Of a stretch of DNA of 64,000 nt, positions 26,699 to 34,084 are shown one piece after another (the first letter of the stretch is position 1; every line of letters starts with the position of its first letter). Source of the DNA: Dorea_A sp016295505. Its GTDB lineage: Bacteria; Bacillota; Clostridia; Lachnospirales; Lachnospiraceae. The notes under the pieces are model-generated. The model was not told the origin of the DNA, did no database searches, and saw only the letters and a list, made by a program, of their open reading frames with translations. The stretch covers positions 62,001-126,000 of the forward strand of contig NZ_JBDOHS010000008.1 in the NCBI RefSeq assembly GCF_039832105.1, read 5' to 3'. Both the position numbers and the translations under genes were made by a program.

Positions 26699-26727
26699 AT
26701 GCTATCGTATTTTCCCCGTCTTGGCAA
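26699..26727 (-). promoter_or_regulatory. Promoter of the XRE-cupin regulator
   Basis: Minus-strand TTGCCA (26722-26727), 17-base spacer, TAGCAT (26699-26704). Confidence 0.6.
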
Positions 26728-26758
26728 GCATTATTTTCAGACCTCTCGCATTTTTCTA

Positions 26759-26787
26759 TTGTTTTCTGCTCCGAAAGCACTTATAAT
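26759..26787 (+). promoter_or_regulatory. Promoter of the HicB-like gene
   Basis: TTGTTT (26759-26764), 17-base spacer, TATAAT (26782-26787). Just after it (26789-26803) is the inverted repeat TGGTA-N5-TACCA, a possible operator. Confidence 0.65.
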
Positions 26788-26822
26788 ATGGTACTGGATA
26801 CCAATATATTCAGGAGGCATTT

Positions 26823-27101
26823 ATGAAATTTATATATCCCGCAGTATTTCACAAAACAGAAACTGGCAGATATGAAGGTTACTTTCCTGATCTGGAATGT
26901 TGTTACGGGGAAGGAGAGACCCTGGATGATGCTATTGACAGTGCCAATGACGCCATGCGCGACTGGATTACACTGGAGCTCTCAGAAGAGGAACCTCTGA
27001 TGCCATATGTTTCTGATATCAGTGATATGAACCTGAAAGAAGGAGAAATCGTCAGAAACATTTCTGTAAATATCCGTTTCTACGAAGGGTGGGACGAATA
27101 G
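26823..27101 (+). CDS. Orphan HicB-like antitoxin-family protein
   Basis: 92 residues, ATG at 26823 behind CAGGAGG. The HicB fold is clear: YPAVFHKTETGRYEGYFPDLECCYGEGETLDDAIDSANDAM, a degenerate RNase H-like domain. HicB proteins neutralise the mRNase HicA, but no hicA-like frame (small basic protein with GSH motif) lies on either side. There is also no recognisable C-terminal HTH or ribbon-helix-helix domain. Orphan HicB-like proteins are common in Firmicutes and their role is unclear. Confidence 0.8.
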   Translation: MKFIYPAVFHKTETGRYEGYFPDLECCYGEGETLDDAIDSANDAMRDWITLELSEEEPLMPYVSDISDMNLKEGEIVRNISVNIRFYEGWDE

Positions 27102-27116
27102 ATCCGATACACACTG

Positions 27117-27158
27117 AAAATGGGACCGTTGCAGCACCTTCTGCAATAGTCCCATTTC
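27117..27158. terminator. Bidirectional terminator between hicB-like and SASP genes
   Basis: Stem GGGAC-GTTGCAG with CTGCAA-GTCCC, flanked by AAAATG on one side and ATTTCATTATT on the other. It serves two converging genes. Confidence 0.75.
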
Positions 27159-27172
27159 ATTATTCTTTCTGA

Positions 27173-27379
27173 TTATTTACCAGCCATCTGTTTTTCCTGC
27201 TGTTCGATCATTTTCTTTACCATATAACCGCCAACAGAACCATTCTGTCTGGATGTCAGGTCTCCGTTATATCCATCAGATAACGGTACTCCCAGTTCGC
27301 TTGCAACCTCATATTTAAATTTGTCTAATGCACCCTTTGCTTCAGGTACGGCTGCTCTGTTTGATGAACGATTTGCCAT
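27173..27379 (-). CDS. Alpha/beta-type small acid-soluble spore protein
   Basis: 68 residues. SASPs coat spore DNA and protect it from UV and heat. Diagnostic motifs: LDKFKYEVASELGVPL with the germination-protease cleavage region, and GDLTSRQNGSVGGYMVKKMIE. It is among the clearest signs that the organism sporulates. It has a strong AGGAGGAG ribosome site and lies 61 bases downstream of recG. Confidence 0.95.
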   Translation of the reverse strand: MANRSSNRAAVPEAKGALDKFKYEVASELGVPLSDGYNGDLTSRQNGSVGGYMVKKMIEQQEKQMAGK

Positions 27380-27425
27380 TGTTATACTCCTCCTTCTTGT
27401 AACTTTTTCTTTGTTGTTACACCCA

Positions 27426-27454
27426 TAGTATATGGAGGAATCAGATTATTACAC
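27426..27454 (-). promoter_or_regulatory. Possible sigma-G promoter of the SASP gene
   Basis: Minus-strand GTGTA (27450-27454), 17 bases, TATACTA (27426-27432), against a sigma-G pattern of GHATR-N18-CATAMTA: one mismatch in each box and a one-base shorter spacer. The -35 lies inside the recG 3' end. Confidence 0.3.
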
Positions 27455-29471
27455 TAGAAGTGTTTTCATAATCTGGCAGATTTTTCAGCCATTCCTGATC
27501 CGTTTTTTCGATCTCTTCCGCTGCTTCACTGGCCATCTGAAGAATTCTTGCATCCTGATACACATCACCGATCCTGAAGTTCATAAGTCCGCTCTGACGG
27601 ATTCCGAACAGATCACCCGGTCCCCGAAGGCGCAGATCTTCACTTGCAATTTTAAATCCATCATTGGAATGATTCAGAATATCCAGTCTTTCTTTTGTCT
27701 CTTTTGATTTGGACGCACTCATGAAGATACAATAAGACTGGTATTTTCCTCTTCCAACACGTCCCCGCAGCTGATGAAGTTGTGCCAGACCGAATCTTTC
27801 TGCATTTTCAATCATCATGACAGTCGCATTCGGTACATCAATTCCAACCTCAATTACCGTTGTAGACACCAGAATCTGTATTTCATTTTTCCCAAAACGT
27901 TCCATGATATCATCTTTTTCTGCCTGCTTCATTTTTCCATGCAGATAAGATACTCTGACTGTATCTCCCATCTCCTGCTGCAGTCTCTGCGTATAATCGA
28001 TTACATTTTCCGCTTCAAGATTTTCGCTTTCTTCCACCATCGGACAGATAATATAACATTGTCTGCCCTCTGCAATCTGCTTTTTCATAAATGCATATGC
28101 TGTCTTCCGGTATCCCGTATCTACCACGCAATTTTTGATTGGAAGGCGGTTTGCCGGCAGTTCGTCCATCACCGAGATATCAAGGTCTCCATACAGGATG
28201 ATTGCCAGTGTACGCGGTATCGGAGTTGCACTCATAACCAGAACATGTGGCTCCCCACCTTTTCTGGCAAACGTTTCTCTCTGCTTGACTCCAAACCTGT
28301 GCTGCTCATCCGTGACTACAAGCGCAAGGTTATCGTAATTTACTGCCCCCTGGATCAGCGCATGTGTTCCGATTATAATTCTGGCAAGTCCACATTCAAT
28401 CCTGTCATATGCTTTTCTCTTTTCCTTTGCAGTCATAGAGCCTGTTAATAATACAACTTTTACAGGGATATGATAAGTTTCAAACATTCTGGTAATCGAT
28501 TCATAATGTTGCCTTGCCAGAACTTCTGTCGGTGCCATCATCGCTCCCTGATATCCGTTCAACGCAACCGTAAGGAGCGCCAGTACTGCCACGATCGTCT
28601 TACCTGATCCTACATCTCCCTGTACAAGCCTGGACATAACCGTATCCGATGCCATGTCAGAGGATATCTCTTTCCAGACCTTTTTCTGAGCCCCCGTCAA
28701 CTCATACGGAAGATTCTGTATCAGCAGGTCAACTTCAGGCTGCGGCTTGATCACATATTCATTAGCAAGCTTTTCATTTTTTTCTTTCAGTTTTCGAAGA
28801 GACAGGATAAATTCCAGAAATTCCTCAAACACCAATCGTTCTCTGGCATGGTAAAATACTTCCTTGTCTTCCGGAAAATGAATCCCACGTATCGCGTAAT
28901 TATATTCCGCAAGACCATACTTTATTCGCAACTCCTGCGGAAGGATATCTCTGGTCAGATCCAGGCCGTCCAGAGCCTGTTTCATGGCCTTCATCACTGT
29001 ATGATTCGTCAGCCCCGATGTAAGACCGTAAATTGGCTGCAGGGTATCAAGCTTCTCTGCATATTTATCAGCCGGATAAAAGAGCTCCGGATGTTCCATC
29101 ACCAGATTCCCTTTTTTATTCACTACTCTGCCCCGCAGAGTAATCGTTCCTCCGCCCGAGAGAGTGTTTCTGAGAAATGGCATTCGGAACCAGACGACTT
29201 TCAGTGTACCGGTAATGTCTTTTACATGGATCGTCGTGATCTGCATACTACGGTTTCCCGACACCTGTACCCGTCCATATATGGCACCGGTTACTGTCTG
29301 TGTCTTTTCTTCTTCCAGTTCGCTGATCGGAACAGCCTTCTCGTATACGTCATAACCTCTTGGATAATAATGAATCAGATCCCCTACTGTCTCTATGTGA
29401 ATCTTCTGAAAAAGCTTTTTTGTCTTTTCTCCTATTCCTTTTAATTCCCCAATATCCGTTTTTTCAATCAT
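27441..29471 (-). CDS. recG: ATP-dependent DNA helicase RecG
   Basis: 676 residues, full length. RecG remodels stalled forks and branched DNA. Parts: N-terminal wedge/OB domain (about 1-170, ITTIHVKDITGTLKVVWF), then superfamily 2 motor with Walker A GDVGSGKT, the DEQH box VVTDEQHRFGVKQRE, SATPIPRT, and the C-terminal QLRGRVGRG. It lies downstream of fakA, an order shared with B. subtilis (yloU-yloV-...-recG). A hairpin separates it from fakA. Confidence 0.97.
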   Translation of the reverse strand: MIEKTDIGELKGIGEKTKKLFQKIHIETVGDLIHYYPRGYDVYEKAVPISELEEEKTQTVTGAIYGRVQVSGNRSMQITTIHVKDITGTLKVVWFRMPFLRNTLSGGGTITLRGRVVNKKGNLVMEHPELFYPADKYAEKLDTLQPIYGLTSGLTNHTVMKAMKQALDGLDLTRDILPQELRIKYGLAEYNYAIRGIHFPEDKEVFYHARERLVFEEFLEFILSLRKLKEKNEKLANEYVIKPQPEVDLLIQNLPYELTGAQKKVWKEISSDMASDTVMSRLVQGDVGSGKTIVAVLALLTVALNGYQGAMMAPTEVLARQHYESITRMFETYHIPVKVVLLTGSMTAKEKRKAYDRIECGLARIIIGTHALIQGAVNYDNLALVVTDEQHRFGVKQRETFARKGGEPHVLVMSATPIPRTLAIILYGDLDISVMDELPANRLPIKNCVVDTGYRKTAYAFMKKQIAEGRQCYIICPMVEESENLEAENVIDYTQRLQQEMGDTVRVSYLHGKMKQAEKDDIMERFGKNEIQILVSTTVIEVGIDVPNATVMMIENAERFGLAQLHQLRGRVGRGKYQSYCIFMSASKSKETKERLDILNHSNDGFKIASEDLRLRGPGDLFGIRQSGLMNFRIGDVYQDARILQMASEAAEEIEKTDQEWLKNLPDYENTSSVII

Positions 29472-29498
29472 ATTATCTCCGATATATCCAAAAATACA

Positions 29499-29551
29499 GA
29501 AAACCAGACTCCGATTCTTCCGGAATATCCCGGAAATCTCTCAGAGCTGGT
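29499..29551 (-). terminator. Probable terminator downstream of fakA
   Basis: Minus-strand nested hairpins: outer ACCAG/CTGGT, inner TTCCGG/CCGGAA, followed by TTTTCTG. The T-run is short, so recG may still receive read-through. Confidence 0.5.
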
Positions 29552-29581
29552 CATCTTCTGTTATACTACATCATTTTATAA

Positions 29582-31255
29582 TTATTCTACAGCAAGAACA
29601 TAATAGTAGATCGGCTGTCCACCGGAATGCACATCAATATCAACATCCGGATATAATGCTTCAATCTCGCCGGTAAACCTCTCAGCATCTTCCTCTGTTA
29701 CATCCTCTCCGTAATACAGGCTGATCAGTTCTGAATCATCATCAACCAGCTGTGCAAGCATATCCTTTGTTGTCGCCTCAATATCTTTTCCTACAGACAG
29801 GATTCCGTGATCTCCAATACCCATGATATCACCTTCATGGATCTCTTTATCATCGATATGCGTGTCTCTGACTGCATACGTCACCTGCCCGGTCTTTACA
29901 TTCTTAATCTCTTCCAGCATCGTCTCTTCATTTGCTGAAGCATCTGCGTCCGGCATAAAATTGATAATTGCAGTAATTCCCTGCGGTACAGTTTTTGTAG
30001 GAATCACTACGATATCTTTATCTTCTACCAGCGCTTTTGCCTGGTTAGCAGCAAGAACGATATTCTTGTTATTCGGAAGGATAAATATCGTGTCAGCGTT
30101 CACCTGATCAATCGCATTGAGCATGTCCTCAGTACTTGGATTCATCGTCTGTCCGCCTTCAATAATATAGTCTGCACCCAGTTCTCTGAAGATATCATTC
30201 AATCCTTCTCCTATGGATACAGCAATGAATCCCATTGGTTTTCTTGGCTCTTCTTCTTTCTTTTTTGCATCCTCCTGTGCCTGCTGAGCTGACAGCTTTT
30301 CCGCATCACGAATCAGCTTCTCCTGATGCTCTTCACGCATATTATCAATCTTCATACGTGACAGCTGTCCATAAGTCAACGCTCTCTGGATTGCAAGTCC
30401 CGGATCATTCGTATGAACATGTATCTTTACAACATCATCATCTGCCACACATACGATAGAATCACCGATGGAACTTAAATATCCTTTAAAATCACGCTCA
30501 TCCTCTTCGGTAAATTCTTTTTCTGTCAAAATGATAAATTCTGTACAGTAACCAAACTTAATATCTGCAGTATCCTCTGCATTTACTTTTGTGACGGTCG
30601 CACCCGCACTCGGTTTTATTGCACTGTAATCAACTTCTTTTCCCTGGAACGCATCATATGCCCCCTTAAGGACTTCAAGAAGTCCCTGTCCGCCGGAATC
30701 TACCACTCCTGCTTCCTTCAGGACCGGCAGCATCTCCGGAGTCTTTGCAAGTACTTCTTCTGCATATTCCAACACTGCCGGGAAAAAGACTTCCAGATCA
30801 TCCGTCTCATTTGCCATCTCAGCGGCCTTTTCTGCGATTCCGCTTGCAACGGTAAGAATCGTTCCCTCTTTCGGCTTCATAACTGCTTTGTATGCAGTAT
30901 CTCTTGCTCTGGAACATGCTGCAGAAAACCCAAGTACATCGATTTCGTTTTCTTCACGGATGGATTTTGTAAATCCTCTCAAAAGTTGTGACAATATAAC
31001 ACCGGAATTACCTCTTGCTCCGCGCAAAGATCCTGAGGAGATCGCTTTGGCAAGATCTTTCATATCCGGACGTTCAAGAGCTGTTACCTCTTTTGCGGCA
31101 GCCATAATCGTAAGAGACATATTGGTTCCGGTATCTCCATCCGGTACCGGAAACACGTTTAATTCGTTAATATATTCTTTCTTAGCTTCAATATTCTGGG
31201 CACCTGCTAAAAACATCTTTGCAAGCATGTCCACATTTATTGTTTTCGTAGCCAC
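29582..31255 (-). CDS. fakA: Fatty acid kinase FakA-like (DhaL/DegV-linked, YloV family)
   Basis: 557 residues, GTG start at 31255 behind AAGGAGGAAC. The N-terminal DhaL/DAK2 domain (NELNVFPVPDGDTGTNMSLTI, then SLRGARGNSGVILSQ) binds ATP and Mg; a long C-terminal region (about 330-557: VIPTKTVPQGI, YYGEDVTEED) completes the FakA architecture. FakA phosphorylates fatty acids held by FakB (DegV) proteins so that exogenous fatty acids enter phospholipids. No fakB is in the window. It follows the Asp23 gene by 27 bases. Confidence 0.9.
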   Translation of the reverse strand: MATKTINVDMLAKMFLAGAQNIEAKKEYINELNVFPVPDGDTGTNMSLTIMAAAKEVTALERPDMKDLAKAISSGSLRGARGNSGVILSQLLRGFTKSIREENEIDVLGFSAACSRARDTAYKAVMKPKEGTILTVASGIAEKAAEMANETDDLEVFFPAVLEYAEEVLAKTPEMLPVLKEAGVVDSGGQGLLEVLKGAYDAFQGKEVDYSAIKPSAGATVTKVNAEDTADIKFGYCTEFIILTEKEFTEEDERDFKGYLSSIGDSIVCVADDDVVKIHVHTNDPGLAIQRALTYGQLSRMKIDNMREEHQEKLIRDAEKLSAQQAQEDAKKKEEEPRKPMGFIAVSIGEGLNDIFRELGADYIIEGGQTMNPSTEDMLNAIDQVNADTIFILPNNKNIVLAANQAKALVEDKDIVVIPTKTVPQGITAIINFMPDADASANEETMLEEIKNVKTGQVTYAVRDTHIDDKEIHEGDIMGIGDHGILSVGKDIEATTKDMLAQLVDDDSELISLYYGEDVTEEDAERFTGEIEALYPDVDIDVHSGGQPIYYYVLAVE

Positions 31256-31282
31256 TTCCTTTGTTCCTCCTTAACCCAAATA

Positions 31283-31642
31283 CTAATCGATGACTCTGAC
31301 GCCTTCAATATAGACATTAATCTTATCAACCGGCATTCCGGAGAATTCTTCAACTCTGTATTTTACATCACTGATCAGATTCTCAGTAACAGCAGAAATA
31401 CTTACACCATACGCCACAATAATATGGAAGTTAAGACTGATATGATTTTCCTCATCAATGTTTACCTGAATTCCTCTTGTAAGGCTTTCCTTCTTAAGCA
31501 GATGAACAAGCCCGTCTTTCATATTCACAGCAGCCATACCCACAATACCAAAACATTCAACAGCTACGGTTCCTGCATATTTTGCAATCACTTCCGGATC
31601 AATCGTTACGATTCCCAGATCTGTACTCATACATCCTTTCAT
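31283..31642 (-). CDS. Asp23/Gls24-family protein (YloU-like)
   Basis: 119 residues, ATG at 31642 behind CGGAGG. It shows the Asp23 pattern: GIVTIDPEVIAKYAGTVAVECFGIVGMA, then a repeated beta-strand segment ending VNVYIEGVRV-like. Members associate with the envelope and stress responses. The Asp23-FakA pairing is widely conserved (yloU-yloV), which suggests a link to membrane lipid metabolism. Confidence 0.9.
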   Translation of the reverse strand: MKGCMSTDLGIVTIDPEVIAKYAGTVAVECFGIVGMAAVNMKDGLVHLLKKESLTRGIQVNIDEENHISLNFHIIVAYGVSISAVTENLISDVKYRVEEFSGMPVDKINVYIEGVRVID

Positions 31643-31693
31643 ATCTTCAACCTCCGATTCTAATCTATCTCATACAGACATAATAATAAGAAT

Positions 31694-31722
31694 ATTATAC
31701 TCTGCTTTTCTTTATATTACAA
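31694..31722 (-). promoter_or_regulatory. Promoter of the asp23-fakA operon
   Basis: Minus-strand TTGTAA (31717-31722), 17-base spacer, TATAAT (31694-31699). Confidence 0.75.
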
Positions 31723-31755
31723 CACGAAAACCGTGGATCGGTTCGTAAGGGCAAT

Positions 31756-31786
31756 AAAAAACCCAGATTCCATAGCGAAATCTGAG
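31756..31786 (-). terminator. Terminator of rpmB
   Basis: Minus-strand stem CTCAGATT/AATCTGGG (with one G-T pair) around a 9-base loop, then TTTTTT. It begins 13 bases past the rpmB stop. Confidence 0.8.
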
Positions 31787-31798
31787 TTTTAATTTCTC

Positions 31799-31987
31799 CT
31801 ATGCACGCTCAACTTTTCCTGATTTTAAACAAGAAGTACAAACATACATCTTCTTTGTAGCTCCGTTTTCTGTTTTAACACGAACAGACTTTACATTAGA
31901 TTTCCACATCTTTGGTGTTTTTCTATTAGAGTGGCTTACATTATTTCCAAAGTGAGCACCCTTTTCACAAATAGCACATTTTGCCAT
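31799..31987 (-). CDS. rpmB: 50S ribosomal protein L28
   Basis: 62 residues, full length for L28. It starts MAKCAICEKGAHFGNNVSHSNRKT and carries the zinc-type cysteine pairs CxxC (C4, C7) and CTSC near the C-terminus, so it is the zinc-binding (C+) form. Monocistronic with strong promoter and terminator. Its divergence from general stress paralogues cannot be judged here. Confidence 0.97.
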   Translation of the reverse strand: MAKCAICEKGAHFGNNVSHSNRKTPKMWKSNVKSVRVKTENGATKKMYVCTSCLKSGKVERA

Positions 31988-32043
31988 GACTGCACCTCCT
32001 AACGCTCATAATAAGTTCTTAATACGAACTCGCAACAATAGTT

Positions 32044-32072
32044 ATTTTAACAGAACAATTCACGAATTGCAA
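32044..32072 (-). promoter_or_regulatory. Promoter of rpmB with palindromic spacer
   Basis: Minus-strand TTGCAA (32067-32072), 17-base spacer, extended -10 TGTTAAAAT (core 32044-32049). The -35 and spacer hold the inverted repeat CAATTC-GT-GAATTG, a possible binding site. Confidence 0.7.
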
Positions 32073-32110
32073 GTATTATTTCATATTTTTATAGAAACCC
32101 AACTACTTTT

Positions 32111-32248
32111 TTAACCGCAGAACAGACAATACCCTGCGGCCACACAAAACACAATGCATAAGACTTCCAAAAAAGTATTGGGCAGAACAAATGTCAGTAT
32201 AATTCCGACTGCCACCCAGAATAAGGCAAATCCGACTACCCGCTTCAC
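32111..32248 (-). CDS. Small membrane protein (45 residues) downstream of gerW
   Basis: A 45-codon frame from GTG at 32248 to TAA at 32111, with AGGAG 8 bases upstream of the start. It begins MKRVVGFALFWVAVGIILT and continues with a second hydrophobic stretch (LEVLCIVFCVAAGYCLFC), giving two probable membrane helices joined by a short LPNTF turn. Five cysteine-containing positions cluster in the second helix. It lies 48 bases after gerW on the same strand, so probably the last gene of that operon. Function unknown. Similar tiny proteins occur near gerW in related genomes as far as I recall, which I cannot check here. Confidence 0.65.
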   Translation of the reverse strand: MKRVVGFALFWVAVGIILTFVLPNTFLEVLCIVFCVAAGYCLFCG

Positions 32249-32296
32249 GCATGCCACTCCTGCCTTTTTCTCTATCTTATGCACTGCAGTACGCTA

Positions 32297-32689
32297 TTAT
32301 TCCCCGGAAGCCTCATCCAGGATACTGTTCACATCCTCTTCTGTCATCTTATCTTCCTTTTTGGAAGTAAACCGATCCATAACATCCGGTATCATATCAA
32401 GAATCTTGGTCATGGTATCCTGATTCTTGATATTAACAAGTCTGGTATGACCGTTCTGAATCACAAGAACTGCACTTGGCGTCATCTTTCCGCCAATTCC
32501 TCCGGCTCCTTTTTCCTTTTTGTCTTCACTATACGCCCCTGCTCCAACTGCAAACGACACATCTACCAGCGGAAGAATGATCGTATCCTCAATATGAATT
32601 GCATCTCCGACTACCGTTTTCGTAGATACTACCCCATCCATTCCATGAAACAGAGCTTCTACTGTTCCCTTAAAATTATTGTCTGCCAT
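32297..32689 (-). CDS. GerW/YtfJ-family spore protein
   Basis: 130 residues. The YtfJ/GerW pattern is clear: NFKGTVEALFHGMDGVVSTKTVVGDAI, IILPLVDVSFAVGAGAY, then a Gly-rich GAGGIGGKMTPSAVLVI segment. B. subtilis YtfJ (GerW) is needed for SleB-dependent cortex lysis on germination. It follows the DUF2953 gene, as in B. subtilis ytfI-ytfJ, which supports a spore role. Confidence 0.9.
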   Translation of the reverse strand: MADNNFKGTVEALFHGMDGVVSTKTVVGDAIHIEDTIILPLVDVSFAVGAGAYSEDKKEKGAGGIGGKMTPSAVLVIQNGHTRLVNIKNQDTMTKILDMIPDVMDRFTSKKEDKMTEEDVNSILDEASGE

Positions 32690-32710
32690 ATTCTTTCCTC
32701 CTGTTTTATC

Positions 32711-33694
32711 TTATAATTCAAAATTCCTGATATCATGATAGGTTTTCCGGACTTCCTTACACCATAACAGATTCCAGAGAAGACATACTGCAGAAATCAG
32801 TCTGATACCGCCGCTTACCTCTGCAGAACCTTCCAGAATCTTCTGTTCAAAATCCGGCTGCACATGCAGGTGATCACCGATAAAAGGATAGATGACACTC
32901 AAAGCAGCCAACACTTGTCCGGTCATACATGGATCCTCAAATCCATAATGAATATCTGCATGTACCCGTTTCGGTTTCCATCTTCTCAGAAGTTTAAAAG
33001 CTTCTTTTTTTACTTTTCGAAATGCCTTCCGATGTACTTCATCCGTCAGAGCCTCTGTAATCTTATTCTTTTTCTCTGATAATAGCTTCATTTTATCACA
33101 GATCTTTTGAATTGTACATTTGATCTTCCGGAATATCCCTTTGATCTTATCTCTCAGTCTCTGAATCAACGTTTTCTTTTTCGGATCAGAAGTGCGGTCT
33201 TTTCTTTCAATTCCTTCAGATAATCCGGATTTTTCTTCAGCTTTTTGCGGAATGCTTTTGCTACATCCGTCATCTTTTTCCAGCCGTTTTTCTTCCGCAG
33301 GCTCTTCTTTTTTTTCTTCCAGACTCTTTTGATCTGTTTCCATTTCTTTTTCAATTTTTTCTGCAAGTTCTTTTGCCAGCTCTTCTTCATCCTCTTCCAC
33401 CTCTTCTTCAATGGTCACGGAATCCTCCTGTTCATTTTTTAACACCTTCCAGGCGATCCTGATCCGCCAGTTCAGCTTTTTCTCACTGTAAGAAACATCC
33501 GCTCTTATCAGATGCAAAAGCCATGTCACCTTTCCGGCAGCCCTGATGGTATCCGGATTGCCTTCACATGAGGCATCAGCACGATATCGGACCGGTACAA
33601 AAAGAACAATACAAACCAGTAATACCAGTATCCCCAGTACTACCGCAATTATAATCCCTATGATTTTTAAGATTAATAATAGAATATGTAGCAT
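32711..33694 (-). CDS. DUF2953 membrane protein (YtfI-like)
   Basis: 327 residues. One strong N-terminal membrane segment (about 5-33) is followed by a beta-rich region (PVRYRADASCEGN, VTWLLHLIRADVSY), a long Glu/Lys-rich low-complexity stretch (about 100-205, coiled-coil-like), and the DUF2953 C-terminal part (RWKPKRVHADIHYGFEDPCMTGQVLAALSVIYPF). The middle is longer than in Bacillus YtfI. It precedes gerW and follows the 107-residue protein by 1 base. Function is unknown but the pairing suggests sporulation. Confidence 0.8.
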   Translation of the reverse strand: MLHILLLILKIIGIIIAVVLGILVLLVCIVLFVPVRYRADASCEGNPDTIRAAGKVTWLLHLIRADVSYSEKKLNWRIRIAWKVLKNEQEDSVTIEEEVEEDEEELAKELAEKIEKEMETDQKSLEEKKEEPAEEKRLEKDDGCSKSIPQKAEEKSGLSEGIERKDRTSDPKKKTLIQRLRDKIKGIFRKIKCTIQKICDKMKLLSEKKNKITEALTDEVHRKAFRKVKKEAFKLLRRWKPKRVHADIHYGFEDPCMTGQVLAALSVIYPFIGDHLHVQPDFEQKILEGSAEVSGGIRLISAVCLLWNLLWCKEVRKTYHDIRNFEL

Positions 33695-33695
33695 C

Positions 33696-34019
33696 TTATT
33701 CTTCCTGTTCTTTTTTTAATATATAGGCCCGGATATCCGCTCCTCTGGTCTCATTATACACTTCCTGTGTAATAAGTTCCACTAATTCTACAGCGTCATC
33801 ATATCCTTTTGCTATTCCAACCACCAGAAAATCATCTTTAGGGAAGCTGGGCTGCAATAATACGATTGAATTATAGATCTCCAGATGATTCGCCTCATTT
33901 TGCGCCAGTGTGATAATATGGATATTGGGCTGAAATTTATCTTCTTCCAGCTTACGGATGATCTTCTCTTTCTTTTTTTCCAGTCCTTCCATCAGATACA
34001 GATGTCTGTAATATCTCAT
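33696..34019 (-). CDS. Hypothetical protein (107 residues)
   Basis: ATG at 34019 behind AAGGAGCGG. Soluble and charged, with a basic N-terminal helix (EGLEKKKEKIIRKLEEDK) and an alternating alpha/beta pattern after it (IHIITLAQNEANHLEIYNS, FLVVGIAKGYDDAVELVELI). No signal or membrane segment. I do not recognise the family. It ends 1 base before the DUF2953 start, so it belongs to the spore/envelope operon. Confidence 0.75.
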   Translation of the reverse strand: MRYYRHLYLMEGLEKKKEKIIRKLEEDKFQPNIHIITLAQNEANHLEIYNSIVLLQPSFPKDDFLVVGIAKGYDDAVELVELITQEVYNETRGADIRAYILKKEQEE

Positions 34020-34084
34020 CTTTTCCGCTCCTTTTTGTGTCTCTTATAGCATACCCGTTTTTCAGATTTTCAGTCGGTTTCAGA

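Noticed and set aside
27774..28448. A 224-codon plus-strand open frame opposite recG
   Set aside because: Antisense to RecG helicase motifs; composition is unlike real proteins here.
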